A DNA stretch of 64,000 nucleotides, taken from NCBI GenBank assembly GCA_037953745.1, contig JBAKBP010010368.1:1-64000 (forward strand), read 5' to 3'. Of this stretch, positions 21,938 through 33,875 are shown one piece after another. Below the pieces are notes generated by a model, which worked only from the letters and a program-made list of their open reading frames with translations, ran no database searches and was not told the DNA's origin. This DNA is from Lithodes maja (taxonomy: Eukaryota > Arthropoda > Malacostraca > Decapoda > Lithodidae). Numbering within the stretch: position 1 is the first letter of the stretch; each line of letters begins with the position of its first letter. The translations under genes and the position numbers were made by a program.

Positions 21938-23025
21938 AGAATATATCACAAATAACACGTGAGCCACTAAATGTTTCTAGTCTCTCAGTGGGGATCGAAC
22001 ACATCGACCATCAGAACGATAGCCGACGCTTAATCAATTACACACACGGCAGTCAAAAGACACTCAGCCTTCTATCCTATTTATGTTAGGGAGGAAGGGA
22101 AACCCACTAGGGCGAATATATTTCCAATTCAAACCTAGTTGTAGGATCCATATTTCCAGAATACCATACACGGATTTTTGAGTGTCCCGACGCAACTCGG
22201 GTTGAAATTGATTTCATTTAATTCTAACCCACAAAGCATGAGAGTTACAAATATGAGGAATATATCACAAATACACGTGAGCCACTAAAATGTTTCTAGT
22301 CTCTCAGTGTGGGATCGAACCATCGACCATCAGAACGATAGCCGACGCTTAATCAATTACACCACGGCAGTCAAAAGACACTCAGCCCTTCTATCCTATT
22401 TATGTTAGGGAGAAGGTAAACCCACTAGGCGAATATATTTCAATTCAAACCTAGTTGTAGGATCCATATTTCCAGAATACCATACACGGATTTTTGAGTG
22501 TCCCGACGCAACTCGGGTTGAAATTGATTTCATTTAATTCTAACCCACAAAGCATGAGAGTTACAAATATTGAGAATATATCACAAATACACGTGAGCCA
22601 CTAAATGTTTCTAGTCTCTCATTGGGGATCGAACCATCGACCATCAGAACGATAGCCGACGCTTAATCAATTACACCACGGCAGTCAAAAGACACTCAGG
22701 CCTTCTATCCTATTTATGTTAGGGAGATAGGTAAACCCACTAGGCGAATATATTTCAATTCAAACCTAGTTGTAGGATCCATATTTCCAGAATACCATAC
22801 ACGGATTTTTGAGTGTCCCGACATCAACCGTGTATGGTATTCTGGAAATATGGATCCTACAACCTAGGTTTGAATTGAAAATATATTCGCCTAGTGGGTT
22901 TCCCTTCTCCCTAACATAAATAGGATAGAAGGCTGAGTGTCTTTTGACTGCCGTGGTGTAATTGATTAAGCGTCGGCTATCGTTCTGATGGTCGATGGTT
23001 CGATCCCACACTGAGAGACTAGAAA
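21936..23025. repeat. tRNA-like ~316-bp satellite: three direct units and one inverted unit
   Basis: Units start at about 21937, 22255 and 22571 (spacing 318 and 316 bp). The third is cut short near 22818 and followed by an inverted copy (22828-23025). Each unit contains a tRNA-like segment; in the inverted copy it reads on the + strand as GGTGTAATTGATTAAGCG (A-box region, about 22955-22972) and GGTTCGATCCC (B box, 22997-23007). The inverted junction creates a palindrome with arms of about 200 bp and a spacer of about 20 bp. The two (TA)n runs bracket the array. A SINE-derived tandem repeat is likely. Confidence 0.85.
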
Positions 23026-25539
23026 CATATATATATATATATATATTGTTTTTTATCTCTGTCACTGGGAAAAGCATTGCAATTATAGCATTCAAGTTTA
23101 ATTTTAATCTGTCTATCAGTTTAGAGGAAATTGATTAATTTTATACGTGTTTATCATTGATCATTGAATATTTGTATGACATTTGGTCAATAGTTTGTTT
23201 TTATGTAAAACAGTAAACTGGATGAATTTTGTGTATACTAATTAAAATATTTTTGGTTGACCACCTCATTGACCAAACTGATGGCATTTTTTTAAAGTTA
23301 GTTGTCTGTCTGATAACTCCTGGACCAATTATAAACAGATGCCTCAGACAACAGACAGACTGGGTGGTGTGGTGCACAGCTAACAGGCGGGATCTGTGTG
23401 TACAATATACCGCCCTGACGTGGTAGTAAGGACACTCGGGTACCAGTCTTTAGCCCACTCATGAGATTTAGTCGACCCCCTATGTTTGTCTTTCATGCAA
23501 TTATAATTATCTGGATTGATTTGTGGATAGGACTTGTTTTTCAATAAATAGTATGTTACATTTGTTGTTGATATATAGATAATTATATTCATAAATTCGT
23601 TTCCAGACATAGACTTCCATAGTAAGAGATAGGTGAAGTTCACGAATATTTATGAATTGGCAAAAGAATATGGTATCCAAGTGTACAGTCGATAAAAATA
23701 ACTAAAGTTTGGTTCAGAATCTGTCTGTAATTATATCTTTGTAATTAACCAGGAAATATAATATGGAAAAATACACAGAAGCAAATTATAGAACATGGAA
23801 GTAAAACCACTGCTCTAGTTTTAGCATTGGTGTTCATGAACATTTGGAATATATTCTAGGGCGAGCTAAACATAAATATAATGTGAGTGTAAACAAAAGG
23901 TAAAATGTGAAACAGAGATAAAATAGACAAACATGGACAGTGGAGAAGAGAGAAAAAAAAAAAAAAAAAAAAGAGGTAGACTTGAGCATAATCAGTGAAA
24001 AACACCTAATCGGTAAAGTAATGGGAATTAAATGAAAGGGAATGGGAAACCCGAAAACAAGGTACACAGTAGAAGACAACATGCCACATATTGAAACGAT
24101 AAGACTTTACCACTGGCCGAACATGAAACTAAAACACATCATGTGCATAATATGAACATAAAAAAACAAAAACAGGAGACTAGGAGAGATACATCATACA
24201 AAAGTGGGAAAACAAACGTAAACGCAGTCGCAGAGTAAATTAAGAGAATACAAACAGCAGTGTAATGTTATCATGTTAACATGAATGTTTCTATCTTAAT
24301 ATTTTGTTTTCACAATAATTTCAGCAACTATATTAAAGTGGCACTATCCTTACATTTTGAAGCTGCACAAATAATATTGCTCGAACAAATGCTTTGTTGA
24401 TTTTTGTTTGCTTACAGTAAATTATCATCTTGATTAATCAGCATTTACGATGTTTTACTCACGTGACACTTATGAACACGTAACATCAATATGACGCATA
24501 CACGGAGAGGTTTCATTTTTGTCTTTGTAAAGCATCTACTAATGAATATCATTTTCCGTCAGGTATATATCGAACAGCAGGGCGAAAATAGAGACCAACA
24601 GTGAATAGAGAAGTATCAAGAAGAATTGAGAGTGAAAACAACAGAACAAAACATGTATTTTAAAATCGAAAGTGAAATAGAATATTCAAGGCGACCAGAA
24701 AACTCAACCTGTACACCATATTAACCAGTAATTTCAACCAGGGAACACATTTCGGTAAATCGACGTTAGCGTGAGTTATGTTATGACTTCATTTAGGCAC
24801 TTGTCTAATTAACTGACCTTGGTTGTATTGGCCCTGGTTGAGATCTGATGGCTGTAGTGGTATACACAAAAAATACATTATACAATATTATTAATACGAA
24901 AACATAAAACAAGACATTTAAACAAAATATATAATGAAGACTGGTCTGAATATAGACAAAGGTACAGTGCAATTTTGACTATACATTTTTGTTAAGACAA
25001 ATGTATGCATTAAGAAAGCATAGTCTAGGATAAGAGTGAATGGGAGATGTTGAAAAAAGGTGTGTTAATGTATTCCTTCTAAGAAAATAAGTGAACAATA
25101 TAATTATAAGCAATGCAAATATAAATGAAAAGCGCATACACAGAGACAAACGATTTTAAAGCTTCCTGAAACTGCCTAATTTTACAAGTTATGAGCCGAT
25201 TAACTACTTTACTAGAAGTCCTTCTTACACTTAAAACAATAATAAATTAAACAAGATCGCCATTATATCTCTAAAATGGATTTCTGCTTTCCATTTGATA
25301 TCACATATCCTAAACTGCTTCATACCTATATTATATTAGACAGTATAAGTTAATGTATTTTTCCTCCAAAAGGGGAAATATAGGATATAAACAAACTGTA
25401 AATATCATGGGCGCTAATGATGTGCTTGTTGGCCCTCAAATGAAAGATAAATATGAATACGCACAAATGCAATGTGGCTCTTATTATGCTGATGTAGTTA
25501 TAACATGATAAGATACACTGTATGTAACTAAAATGTAAC

Positions 25540-25549
<10 letters not shown>

Positions 25550-25575
<26 letters not shown>

Positions 25576-25600
25576 CACACACACACACGCACACACACAC
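25550..25600. repeat. (CA)n microsatellite
   Basis: About 50 bp of CA repeats with two interruptions. Confidence 0.95.
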
Positions 25601-25861
25601 AATTATATGTTAACGAATATGCATCGTATGTTTTACGATGAATGACAACAAATGTGGCAAATAAAATATGAGTTGTATGTAAAAAAGCTTGAGTCTTGCA
25701 AGGGATGATCAAAATAAAAGACTGTTAAGCTTTAGGAGGATTCTGAAAGAGAAACTGGAAGTTAAAAGTATTATTCATATTACCACCAACCCACCAATTA
25801 ACATACAAATAAACCTAATTAATTAAATCAATGAAGCTAATGAATACATGTGGTACTCCAA

Positions 25862-25925
25862 GAATTCGAACCTAAGACACTCACACCGAAATTCAGCGCA
25901 CTAACCATTACGCTACCAAGACAGT
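25862..25925 (-). other. tRNA-like SINE head
   Basis: On the minus strand: TAGCGTAATGGTTAGTG (A-box region) and, some 30 bp downstream, GGTTCGAATTC (B box). The segment resembles a tRNA interior but has no convincing acceptor stem, so a tRNA-derived SINE or tRNA pseudogene is more likely than a real tRNA gene. Confidence 0.55.
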
Positions 25926-27347
25926 TAAAGGCAAGGTAAAGGACAGAGTTTAGCATGAACAGACCGAGATGATGAGGGAAACAAGAGTATTAAAACGTAA
26001 TTTACTATATATAACAATATAAGAAAGGTAATATAATCTGTCAAATCGAAACATTAACACACATGAAACATTTATTACATTAAATTACAATATAGAGTTA
26101 AAAGGTGATAGTAAACTAGAGATAGACAAGAATGAAACGCTAAATGTGAAGATAAAAATGCAGATAAAACTTACGTTGAACATACTTGAATTTGAAAGCG
26201 ATAAACGGACAACAATGAAAGACAAAGAAAGGAGTATAAACTAGGTGGGGAACATCTGAAGTGAAATACAGAGAAGGAATATGAACAAATAAAAATAAAG
26301 GTATGATTGGAAATAGAAATGTGGAAAGAAGGCATATTTTTAATGTGAGATACAGATGTCAAAAAACAATCCAAAGGGAACAATTACGGTTTATTACTAG
26401 ACCATGCAAGTAAAATGATATATAAAGACAATAACATGGTTTGGATAACATAATTGTACAATCTAACAAATAATAAAGTAGCAAATATGAAATGAAGGTT
26501 ACTATAACTTATGAAGCAACAGTAGTAGGTACGAGATGTGAGAACATTATTATTGTAAGGTAAATACAGCAACATCGGCCTACTGATCATCACAAGAGTC
26601 ATTTTGTGAAAGGATCAGGAATGGGTAATGGCTGACTGCGAATGAATAATGACATACAGTATTCAGGCTGCTTATATGTATAGGATGAAATATTTTACTC
26701 GTGTAATGGTGGACAGTTTACTCCATTAGCAGCCGATGTTTCGATCATAGATGGACAAATATGAATGTGTTTGTCTTTGTATCAAAGTAATCAACATTAT
26801 TCCTATAAACAACACGTTTGGCATGACACAAAAACACAAAAAACATAACATATGAGTAATCAAGTTAGGGACAAGTTCATTTATGGCCAGCTTAGAAAGA
26901 AAAACAATATTGTGATTATTTGATCACTATTGTATGACCGGTCACATTGTTTGCGGTATGTGGAACAAGAAATAAGTCATTGAGTTACAAGTGTAATCAC
27001 TACAATATTTATAGTTCGATACTGTACTTGTCTTGGTGTTTCATGAAGCTTCAAGTTAGACGGTACAGGAGTCTAAGACACTGCTTGGCTATTTGGTCCA
27101 CAAGGCTATCTGGGGCGGGGATACACAAAGAATCTCATGGAGCTCCTATGGTGCCATATCTCCCAGATTTCACCTTAGCGCCTCCATGTGCCCTTCTGAG
27201 GCCATACTCAGAGTTTTTTTCATGTGGGCGGCCATCTTGGAAAAGATGGCTGGATACCGCCTTAGCTTATGGAACCTTCAGGGTGCTCCATAAGTCCACT
27301 AATGTGAAATCGAAGCTAAATAAACTGTAAACGGAGGGACCGATAAC

Positions 27348-27479
27348 ATGATAGTACCCATTGATTGCACTCATATCCCAATCAAGGCACCAAATGTAAA
27401 TGCATATGTATATGTTAATAAGAAGGGATACCACTCACTTAACCTTGAAGTGGTCTGCAATAGTGACCAAATCATAAAT
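27348..27479 (+). pseudogene. HARBI1 / PIF-Harbinger transposase fragment
   Basis: The frame from ATG at 27348 reads IDCTHIPIKAP, YVNKKGYHSLN and VVCNSD, the block around the first catalytic aspartate (IDCTHI) of Harbinger-type DDE transposases and of the host gene HARBI1. Only about 44 codons survive. Directly after VVCNSDQII the sequence turns into the tRNA-like satellite, which cuts the frame. No terminal repeats were found. It is an old truncated copy. Confidence 0.75.
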
Positions 27480-28435
27480 ATTTCCCTTCTCCCTATCATA
27501 AATAGGATAGAGGGTTGAGTGTCTTTTAGACTGCAGTGGTGTAGTTGATTAAAGCGTCGGCTATCGTCCTGACGGTCGGCGGTTCGAACCCACTGAGAGA
27601 TTAGAAACATTTATTGGCTCACGTGTATTTGTGAATTATATACTCAATATTTGTAACTCTCATGCTTGGTGGGTTAGAATTAAATTAAATCAATTACGGC
27701 CCGAGTTGCGTCGGGACACTCAGAAATCCTTGTATTATATGGTATTCTGGAATGTGGATCCTACGACTAGGTATGAATTGAAAATATATTCGCCTAATGG
27801 GTTTCCCTTATCCCTAACATAAATAGTATAGAGGGTTGAGTGTCTTTTAGACTGCCGTGGTGTAGTTGATTAACCCTTATTTAGTGGGCTAGGTGGTCTA
27901 TTTGACCGTAGCGCCCAGCGTTTTTTTTTTAACCCTAAATAGGGTTGTTTACGTGATAATTTTCATGCCTAAATAAGACCCAGAGCGTAAAACAAGTATC
28001 TATCCCTGAAAGGGCGTAAACAGAGCTTTCCAATGACACCTGAACCATCCTTGTACGACCACTGGTTCTCTTGCAACTATCGTACAACATGAGTGCAAAA
28101 AACCCTGTAATTAGGTAATTTCCCTACATAATTCCCTGTGTAGCGAGTGTGAGGGGGGAGGGTAGGGTGGGATTCATATCAGTAGGTCCACCGCGGTGGT
28201 GTGGAGCGGTTATAAGGTTACTACGCTCGTCCCACCGCTCAGCTCTCTCTCTCAGCAACATTACGTGCTGAAAATGGCGCACGACATAAGTTGTGAACCG
28301 CCACTTAGTCCAAATTTATTTCACACAACATAAGCTGCGCGCCGCCAATTAAGGGTTAAAGCGTCGGCTATCGTCCTGACGGTCGGTGGTTCGAACAGAG
28401 ATTAGAAACATTTAGTGGCTCACGTGTATTTGTGA
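27480..28435 (+). repeat. Two further units of the tRNA-like satellite, second one split by a MITE
   Basis: Same repeat as 21936-23025, in the orientation of its inverted unit. tRNA-like segments lie at 27533-27592 (B box GGTTCGAACCC at 27581-27591) and at 27852-27873 plus 28360-28400. The units are about 322 bp apart once the inserted MITE is removed. They are more diverged than the main array. Confidence 0.85.
27874..28355. mobile_element. piggyBac-like MITE, copy 1 (482 bp)
   Basis: Flanked by TTAA on both sides (27870-27873, 28356-28359). The ends read CCCTTATTTAGTGGGC and, on the complement of the right end, CCCTTAATTGGCGGCG, an imperfect 16-bp terminal inverted repeat beginning CCCT as in piggyBac elements. 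The neighbouring satellite unit at about 27541-27560 keeps the unoccupied site GTTGATTAAAGCGTCGG, which proves the boundaries. It has no coding capacity, so it must move with a transposase from elsewhere. Confidence 0.85.
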
Positions 28436-30133
28436 TATATATATATATACAGTATATAATTACATTGCAACCCCCCCCCCCCTCCCCCTTGGCATTGGAT
28501 CTCAGGTGATCAAAGGATATTATGGTTTTGGTCATCATTATACTCTAATCTGAGCATAGTGATTCTGTAGCATCAGGTAGAAAGAGGAGATTGGAAGATG
28601 GTATGTGTTAGGAGTCGGCGGTAGGGGAGGTGGTAATTTAACAGTTTAGTAGTTATTTTGTATATTTACAGTATTTCACTTTCCTTTCACTGAAAAAATG
28701 GCTTTATGATATGTGTATCCCTCACTACAGATTATAACACAACGTAGGTGGATAGTGTGCTGTGTTGTTTCCCATTAGTTGGTTCTGATAGTCAGTGGAA
28801 GATATCTACGAGAAGTCTATTATTTTCAGTTATATTCATTTCAACAACCAGTCACTAAATTATGTTCCAGTTAGGATGACGACGGCACAGTTCACTCATG
28901 AATATCATGGAAAGCAGTGTTAATGTAACCTATTTATTTCCAAGGATAATGGAGAAAGTAAATGAGAGGCACTGAGCACGTTCGTATCGGTCACTGCTTG
29001 AACGCACGCAATCACACTCTTGCTTGACAAAAAACCTAATTCTACAACTATACACCAACACAGATAAACAAACACACATGCACTCAACCCTCCCTCCACA
29101 CACACACACACTCACTATTCCCAGACGCATATCAGGTTTATTCAGAGGTGCAGGTGCTAACATAAAACCTAATTACCCAACAGTTGTGTTCCTCTGCGCT
29201 ACAGCCTCCACACAGTAACTGGATTACTGCTGGTATATGCAAGTATTGCATTAAATTACAAACATGTTTTGATTATAAAGAAATGTTGCCAGAATTTCCA
29301 TGTTTTCTAATTAAAAACATTACACAATCTCCTTAAACTAATTAAACATAATAACCCACATACGTCGGACAGATTTTGTTAATGGATTTTCAGAGATGTG
29401 TCCTTATTGTCTGCACCACTCTAGTATACTAAGGTTATTATGCAGTGATTATATTCACTTTTGAGAGAGATTGTCGGAGGTCAGAATTTAAATAGATGTT
29501 TGCCTTTCGATACCTAGATGACATCCCAAATATTAGTAAAAACATAATTATTATGTTAATCAGAATATAGCAAAATATATCGTCAGTGTATTGAATTGGG
29601 ATGGTACGTAGAAAAAGTCAAATATTTTCAGTATTCCTGTATGTTTGCATCTCTCTGCCCCTCTAATAAAAAACAAAAACTGGTAACTTTGGATTCTGAA
29701 CTCATGTGATCCTGGGCTTTGTGGAAAATGATATCTGAAGGCGAAAAAACAATTAAGACCAACCTGTGTATACCCCCCCCCCCCTCCCTTTAATATCTCC
29801 TTCTCTCTCTCTCTCTCTCTGATATTGCCACAGTTGGAGTCTGATGTGCGTATTATCAGGCAATATTCGGCGAGCAAATTATTTTGGCAATATTTTGGGG
29901 CTCCTCTGCATTGGTATTGACCACCAGGCTAAAGGTAAACTAAATTTGGTTGTTGAATTCGAATATAACATATAATATGACATTTTGAGATTGGATATGC
30001 TTTAAAAAGTATGCCAGACAGCACTCGTGCGATTCTGACTCAAAGGTGAGTATCAGACAGCTCCGGCACTGACCCGGGATACAATGAACAACAATGGCAG
30101 TGAATTATAAGTGGTCAGTTTGTTCAGCCTCTC
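28436..30133. other. Non-coding stretch without supported genes
   Basis: Short TA, C-rich (about 28471-28490 and 29767-29785) and CT microsatellites. No ORF has recognisable similarity. Confidence 0.55.
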
Positions 30134-31761
30134 TTAACCCCTTCTGTACGAGTGTACACCCGTGAACCAAAGTTTCGGCACCCCCTGAACAGGCAGTAAG
30201 ACGAAGTCAAGGTTGAAGACAGGCTGGACGATCGAAAAGACTCGTAGCGAAGCTGAAGTGAGGTTCACATTCCACTAACTGAAGTCTCAGCAACAATGAA
30301 TAAATATGAATCCCCACCACCATATAATTATAAAGCCGCTGGTCGGTCAGTTGATGTAGTAAGAAATTCATCTGTGCTTGAGGTGAGTGGCTTGGAATTT
30401 TTCGTATGAAAAGTTGTCTGCCTGTGTCACATAACTGCACTTGCATAAAATTGAATTGTCTACTCTTTTTGGACACATTAAAGATAGTCATTATTTAATT
30501 ATTTCCAGGGGAATTCCCTCCCTTTTTTGTGATTGCGTGATTTGGATGGCTACTTATTCCTCCAAACAGTGCCACAAAACCGATCCTCGGTTAATAAGTG
30601 TTGTCACTTGTTGCTTAACACCCAAAGAGACAGATCTCCGTTAATAAACACTGTGTGTTCTCTTATCAGAAATGGACGTTCGCCAAGGCCGTGCGTGGCA
30701 ACGCCCACCTAACACTCAAGCCAATCGCCCGGAGGTGATAACAAGAAGATCCCTGATAGTGGGCCACTATCAAGCTGGAACCACAATTAGTGAAATAGGC
30801 CGGCTCATGGGGATCAGTAAGAACACTGTCAGGTGATGGGTAAGGAGGTTCGAAGGTGAGCATGATTCGAGTAATAGCACGTAATATTATTTAATGAGAA
30901 ATTAGTTAAATGTCATTTCAGTGACAACTAAAATTGTCATTTCAATGGAATTCGGAAATAGCTGAATGCTGGATTATCCAATAAATACCTTAAGAGACTT
31001 CTCAGTGTAAAATATAATATACAGTATTAGCATGAATGCGCAGCTTAGCCTAGGTAGTGTAGGCACTCAAAGGTGCAATAAGTCTGTTATAGTTTGAATA
31101 TCTTTCGTAATTCTTTGTGTTCCATTCCTTCCGGCTTCTAAACTCCCCTCCCGTCTCCCATACACCCCTCCCCCCTCTCATCCTCCCTTCCACCCCCACC
31201 CCCTCTCATCCACCCTTCCATCCCCACCCCACCCCAATCCCTCCCGCTCCTGTCTCTCCTACACCCCCTTCTCCCTTACTTCCACCTCCTTCTCCCCTTC
31301 CCCTCTCCCCTTCCCCTTCTACGAATCTTGGCTAACCTTTCTACTCGCGTGAACTGGGGAAAATAAAATTGTTTCATTAATGTTGTTTAATGTTATGTTT
31401 TTAATTAGGTTTAAACTTCCCCAGGAACCTGCTGATTCCATAACAACTTATTGTTTGGGGAATATTTCCACTTCGTTAAGTGGGAGAGGAATAGTCTCAA
31501 ACGACCGTCGACGTGGGCACTCCACCAAGAGTGTTCCTTTGTTTTCTATACAAGATGACTGTTCGATAACATTAGATTAGGATGGTTTGATTTATTAGGC
31601 AAAATTTACTGGAAAACCGAATGCGATTAATTTTAAGGAGTATCCTATATCCCAGCCTAACCTCGCCAAGCTGTTGGTGGGGACTTGTCAGGCAGCCTCT
31701 GTAAATTTCTGTGACAGACTGTAAAAACGGCACTTCCCGCTAAATCCTCTTTACATATTAA

Positions 31762-31962
31762 CCCTTTCACGATCCTGACGCCATTTGACGATGTCTTCTG
31801 GCTGTCATTAGCCGTTTTTATTGGAAGTATCTGAGGGACTTGAAGGGGTAAAGAGTATCACCATCCACCATCTGACTCCCACATCCCCTTTCTAATCTGA
31901 ATAAAATAGTCCAATACTACCCAGCACAGAGAAGAGAAAGGCGTCCTCGGAACGTGAAAGGG
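31762..31962. mobile_element. TTAA MITE with 10-bp perfect terminal inverted repeats
   Basis: TTAA at 31758-31761 and 31963-31966. The ends are CCCTTTCACG and CGTGAAAGGG, with further imperfect pairing to about 21 bp. 201 bp, non-coding, inside the Tc1 intron. Confidence 0.85.
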
Positions 31963-32035
31963 TTAACTAACCAAAGCTAGCTATCCTTTTCTAGAGTCAC
32001 GAACAATTTTTATCAAAGTGTAAAGCGATTGTTAA

Positions 32036-32245
32036 CGCTCTTAGGATCCGAGGACGCCTTTCTGTTTTTCTTTCCTGGTTATTATTAGACTATTTTATTC
32101 GGATTAGGGATGGGATACGGAGGTCAGAGTGAATGGTGATACGCTTTACCCGTATAATTCCCTCAGATCCTTCCTTAACTGTATAAAAACGTCAAACAAT
32201 TGGCAGAAGAAGATGCCAAAAGGCGTCAGGATCATGAGGGTCATT
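32036..32245. mobile_element. Diverged inverted copy of the TTAA MITE family
   Basis: Matches the reverse complement of 31762-31962 along its length (for example GAGGACGCCTTTCT, GACTATTTTATTC, GGCGTCAGGATC). TTAA at 32032-32035; the right TTAA has been lost. Together with the preceding copy it forms an inverted pair 70 bp apart. Confidence 0.75.
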
Positions 32246-33667
32246 TTACAACTATAATACAATATTACTTATTATATTTAAACTGATTAATAGTTTTTTA
32301 ATCCCTGCAGGTGAGGGGCATGTTAAAACAAGATCGAGATCTGGCCGCCCTCGTGTCACTTCCCAAGAAGACTGTGAGCGCATCCTCACTGCTGTCATCC
32401 AGGCACCCAAAATTTAATCATCATGGTAGCTCTGACAAGAGACCTGGGCCTCAACTGTCACCCTATAACGGCGAGACACCGGATGCGTGAGGCGGGACTG
32501 AACTGCCATGCTCCAGCCATAAAGGAGGTGCTGACAGAAGCCAACAGGAGAGCAAGACTACGATTCGCTCAACAGCATATTCAGCGTGGCCGTGGCTTCT
32601 GGCAAAATGTTATGTTCACGGATGAAAAATGCTTCTCCTCTGTGACACGGAACGGGCGGCAGTGTTGGCGAGCACGAAACACTCGGTATGAGGCCAGGCA
32701 TATAAACGAGAAGGGAAGGAGTGGCAGAGTCACCGTGTCGTTTCATGGTTGGATTATGGTGGGGAGGTCTTGGAGAACTGGTTAAAATTTATGGTAACCT
32801 TAACAGCGAGGAATACATTAATACATTGGAAACCTCTTTACTGCCATCTATTCGCGCATATCATCACATTGGTGCAGGATCGGTCTCCCATTCACACCAG
32901 CCGAGCAGTCACACAGTGGTTCGCACAGCACCCGGAAATCCAGTTAGTAGATTGGCCTCCAAAGGGATGTGACTGCAACCCCATCGAAAATCTTTGGGGG
33001 ATAATGGTTCAGGAATGGAATGTTCCAGAGATGACCAAGGAATGCGTAGAAGCAAAGGCCAGAGAAGTATGGGAGGGCGTGAGACGACGCCCAGACATTT
33101 GCAGCAAGCTAGTAGACTCGTTACCGGCTCGTCTGCAGTAGGTTATTGATGCAGAAGGGGGATGGACAAGTTATTAAGCTGCGGAGACATTGAATGTTAC
33201 AACCTAAATGCATATGTTGCCATATTAAAAGGACACTGTATTCCATTATCTCTCTGCACAAATAAACTTTATAACAATGTAATTGGTAATATGTATAGCA
33301 GATGCTTTAAACAAGGGCTTGATAAAATAAAAAATAAACCACATATGAAATATAATATGTTTCTAACACCTACTTGTTCCATTATATTTAGTACCTAAGA
33401 TATAGTTAACGGCTTATTATGTCTTATTTTAATATTAATAAATTATGCGTTACAGTCTATGACCATGAAATAGATCGCTCTATCACATGCATAAAAAGAA
33501 AACTAAAACAATCTTTCGCTCAGATAATTATAATCCGTTTGTGAGACTTATTATTTATTATAAAAGAACAAGCACCATGTTAACTAGGACTTTATGGCAC
33601 TGTGAAGCATGGTTAAAATGGAACATGGGAGCTTAGCATAAAAAACTATATGAAAGCAGTCTTTTAA

Positions 33668-33875
33668 CCCTTTTAGGATCTAGATGCCTTTCAGCAGCTT
33701 CTCCTGACTATCACCATACGAATATTTACAGCTTGGGAAGGATCTGGGGATCTTAAAAGGCTACAGACTAACTCAATTGACCCTCTGACTTTCATAAACC
33801 TTTCCTAATCTGAATAAAATCATGTAAAAATAGCCAGATAACAGATGTAAAGTGTGATGCCGGAGCATGAAATGG
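33668..33875. mobile_element. TTAA MITE, third copy
   Basis: TTAA at 33664-33667 and 33876-33879. Shares the internal TTTCCTAATCTGAATAAAAT block with 31762 and 36030. It lies in the 3' non-coding part of the Tc1 element. Confidence 0.8.

Larger units (their letters stand above)
23048..27347. other. AT-rich intergenic stretch without supported genes
   Basis: No reading frame with recognisable protein similarity. It holds an A-rich run near 23952-23971, a CA microsatellite (25550-25600) and a tRNA-like SINE head (25862-25925). The short ORFs are what chance would give. Confidence 0.6.
30856..32310 (+). other. Probable spliceosomal intron within the Tc1-like transposase
   Basis: The donor is GAAG|GTGAGC at 30855/30856; the acceptor is TTTTTTAATCCCTGCAG|G at 32310/32311. 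Joining the exons keeps the frame and reads RRFEG-EGHVKTRSRSGRP, which is the normal order in Tc1 transposases. The interval contains two TTAA MITEs (31762-31962 and 32036-32245). Confidence 0.7.
30672..33141 (+). pseudogene. Tc1-like transposase, two exons, decayed
   Basis: Exon 1 (30672-30855) encodes the helix-turn-helix start: TISEIGRLMGISKNTVR, then TGA in place of Arg, then WVRRFEG. Exon 2 (from 32311) continues in frame as EGHVKTRSRSGRPRVTSQED. After a frameshift near 32410 come LGLNCHPITARHRMREAGL and the catalytic region MFTDEKCF (first D, about 32610-32640). Further frameshifts near 32760 and 32870 lead to QDRSPIHTS (second D) and NPIENLWG (E). I count 35 residues between the last D and E, where Tc1 proper has 34. 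It ends with TAG at 33139. Several frameshifts and the stop make it inactive. Confidence 0.82.

Noticed and set aside
22951..23010. Possible real tRNA gene in the satellite
   Set aside because: A and B boxes are recognisable, but no convincing acceptor stem or anticodon stem folds, and the segment is part of a tandem repeat.
21936..23025. Regularly spaced repeats suggestive of a CRISPR array
   Set aside because: Units are about 316 bp with no short repeat/spacer alternation, an inverted unit is present, and the context is eukaryotic.
26947..27330. 127-codon ORF upstream of the HARBI1-type fragment
   Set aside because: No similarity to Harbinger proteins in this frame; the translated composition looks random.
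31117..31335. 72-codon Pro/Ser ORF
   Set aside because: A CCT/CCC-rich low-complexity stretch inside the probable Tc1 intron.
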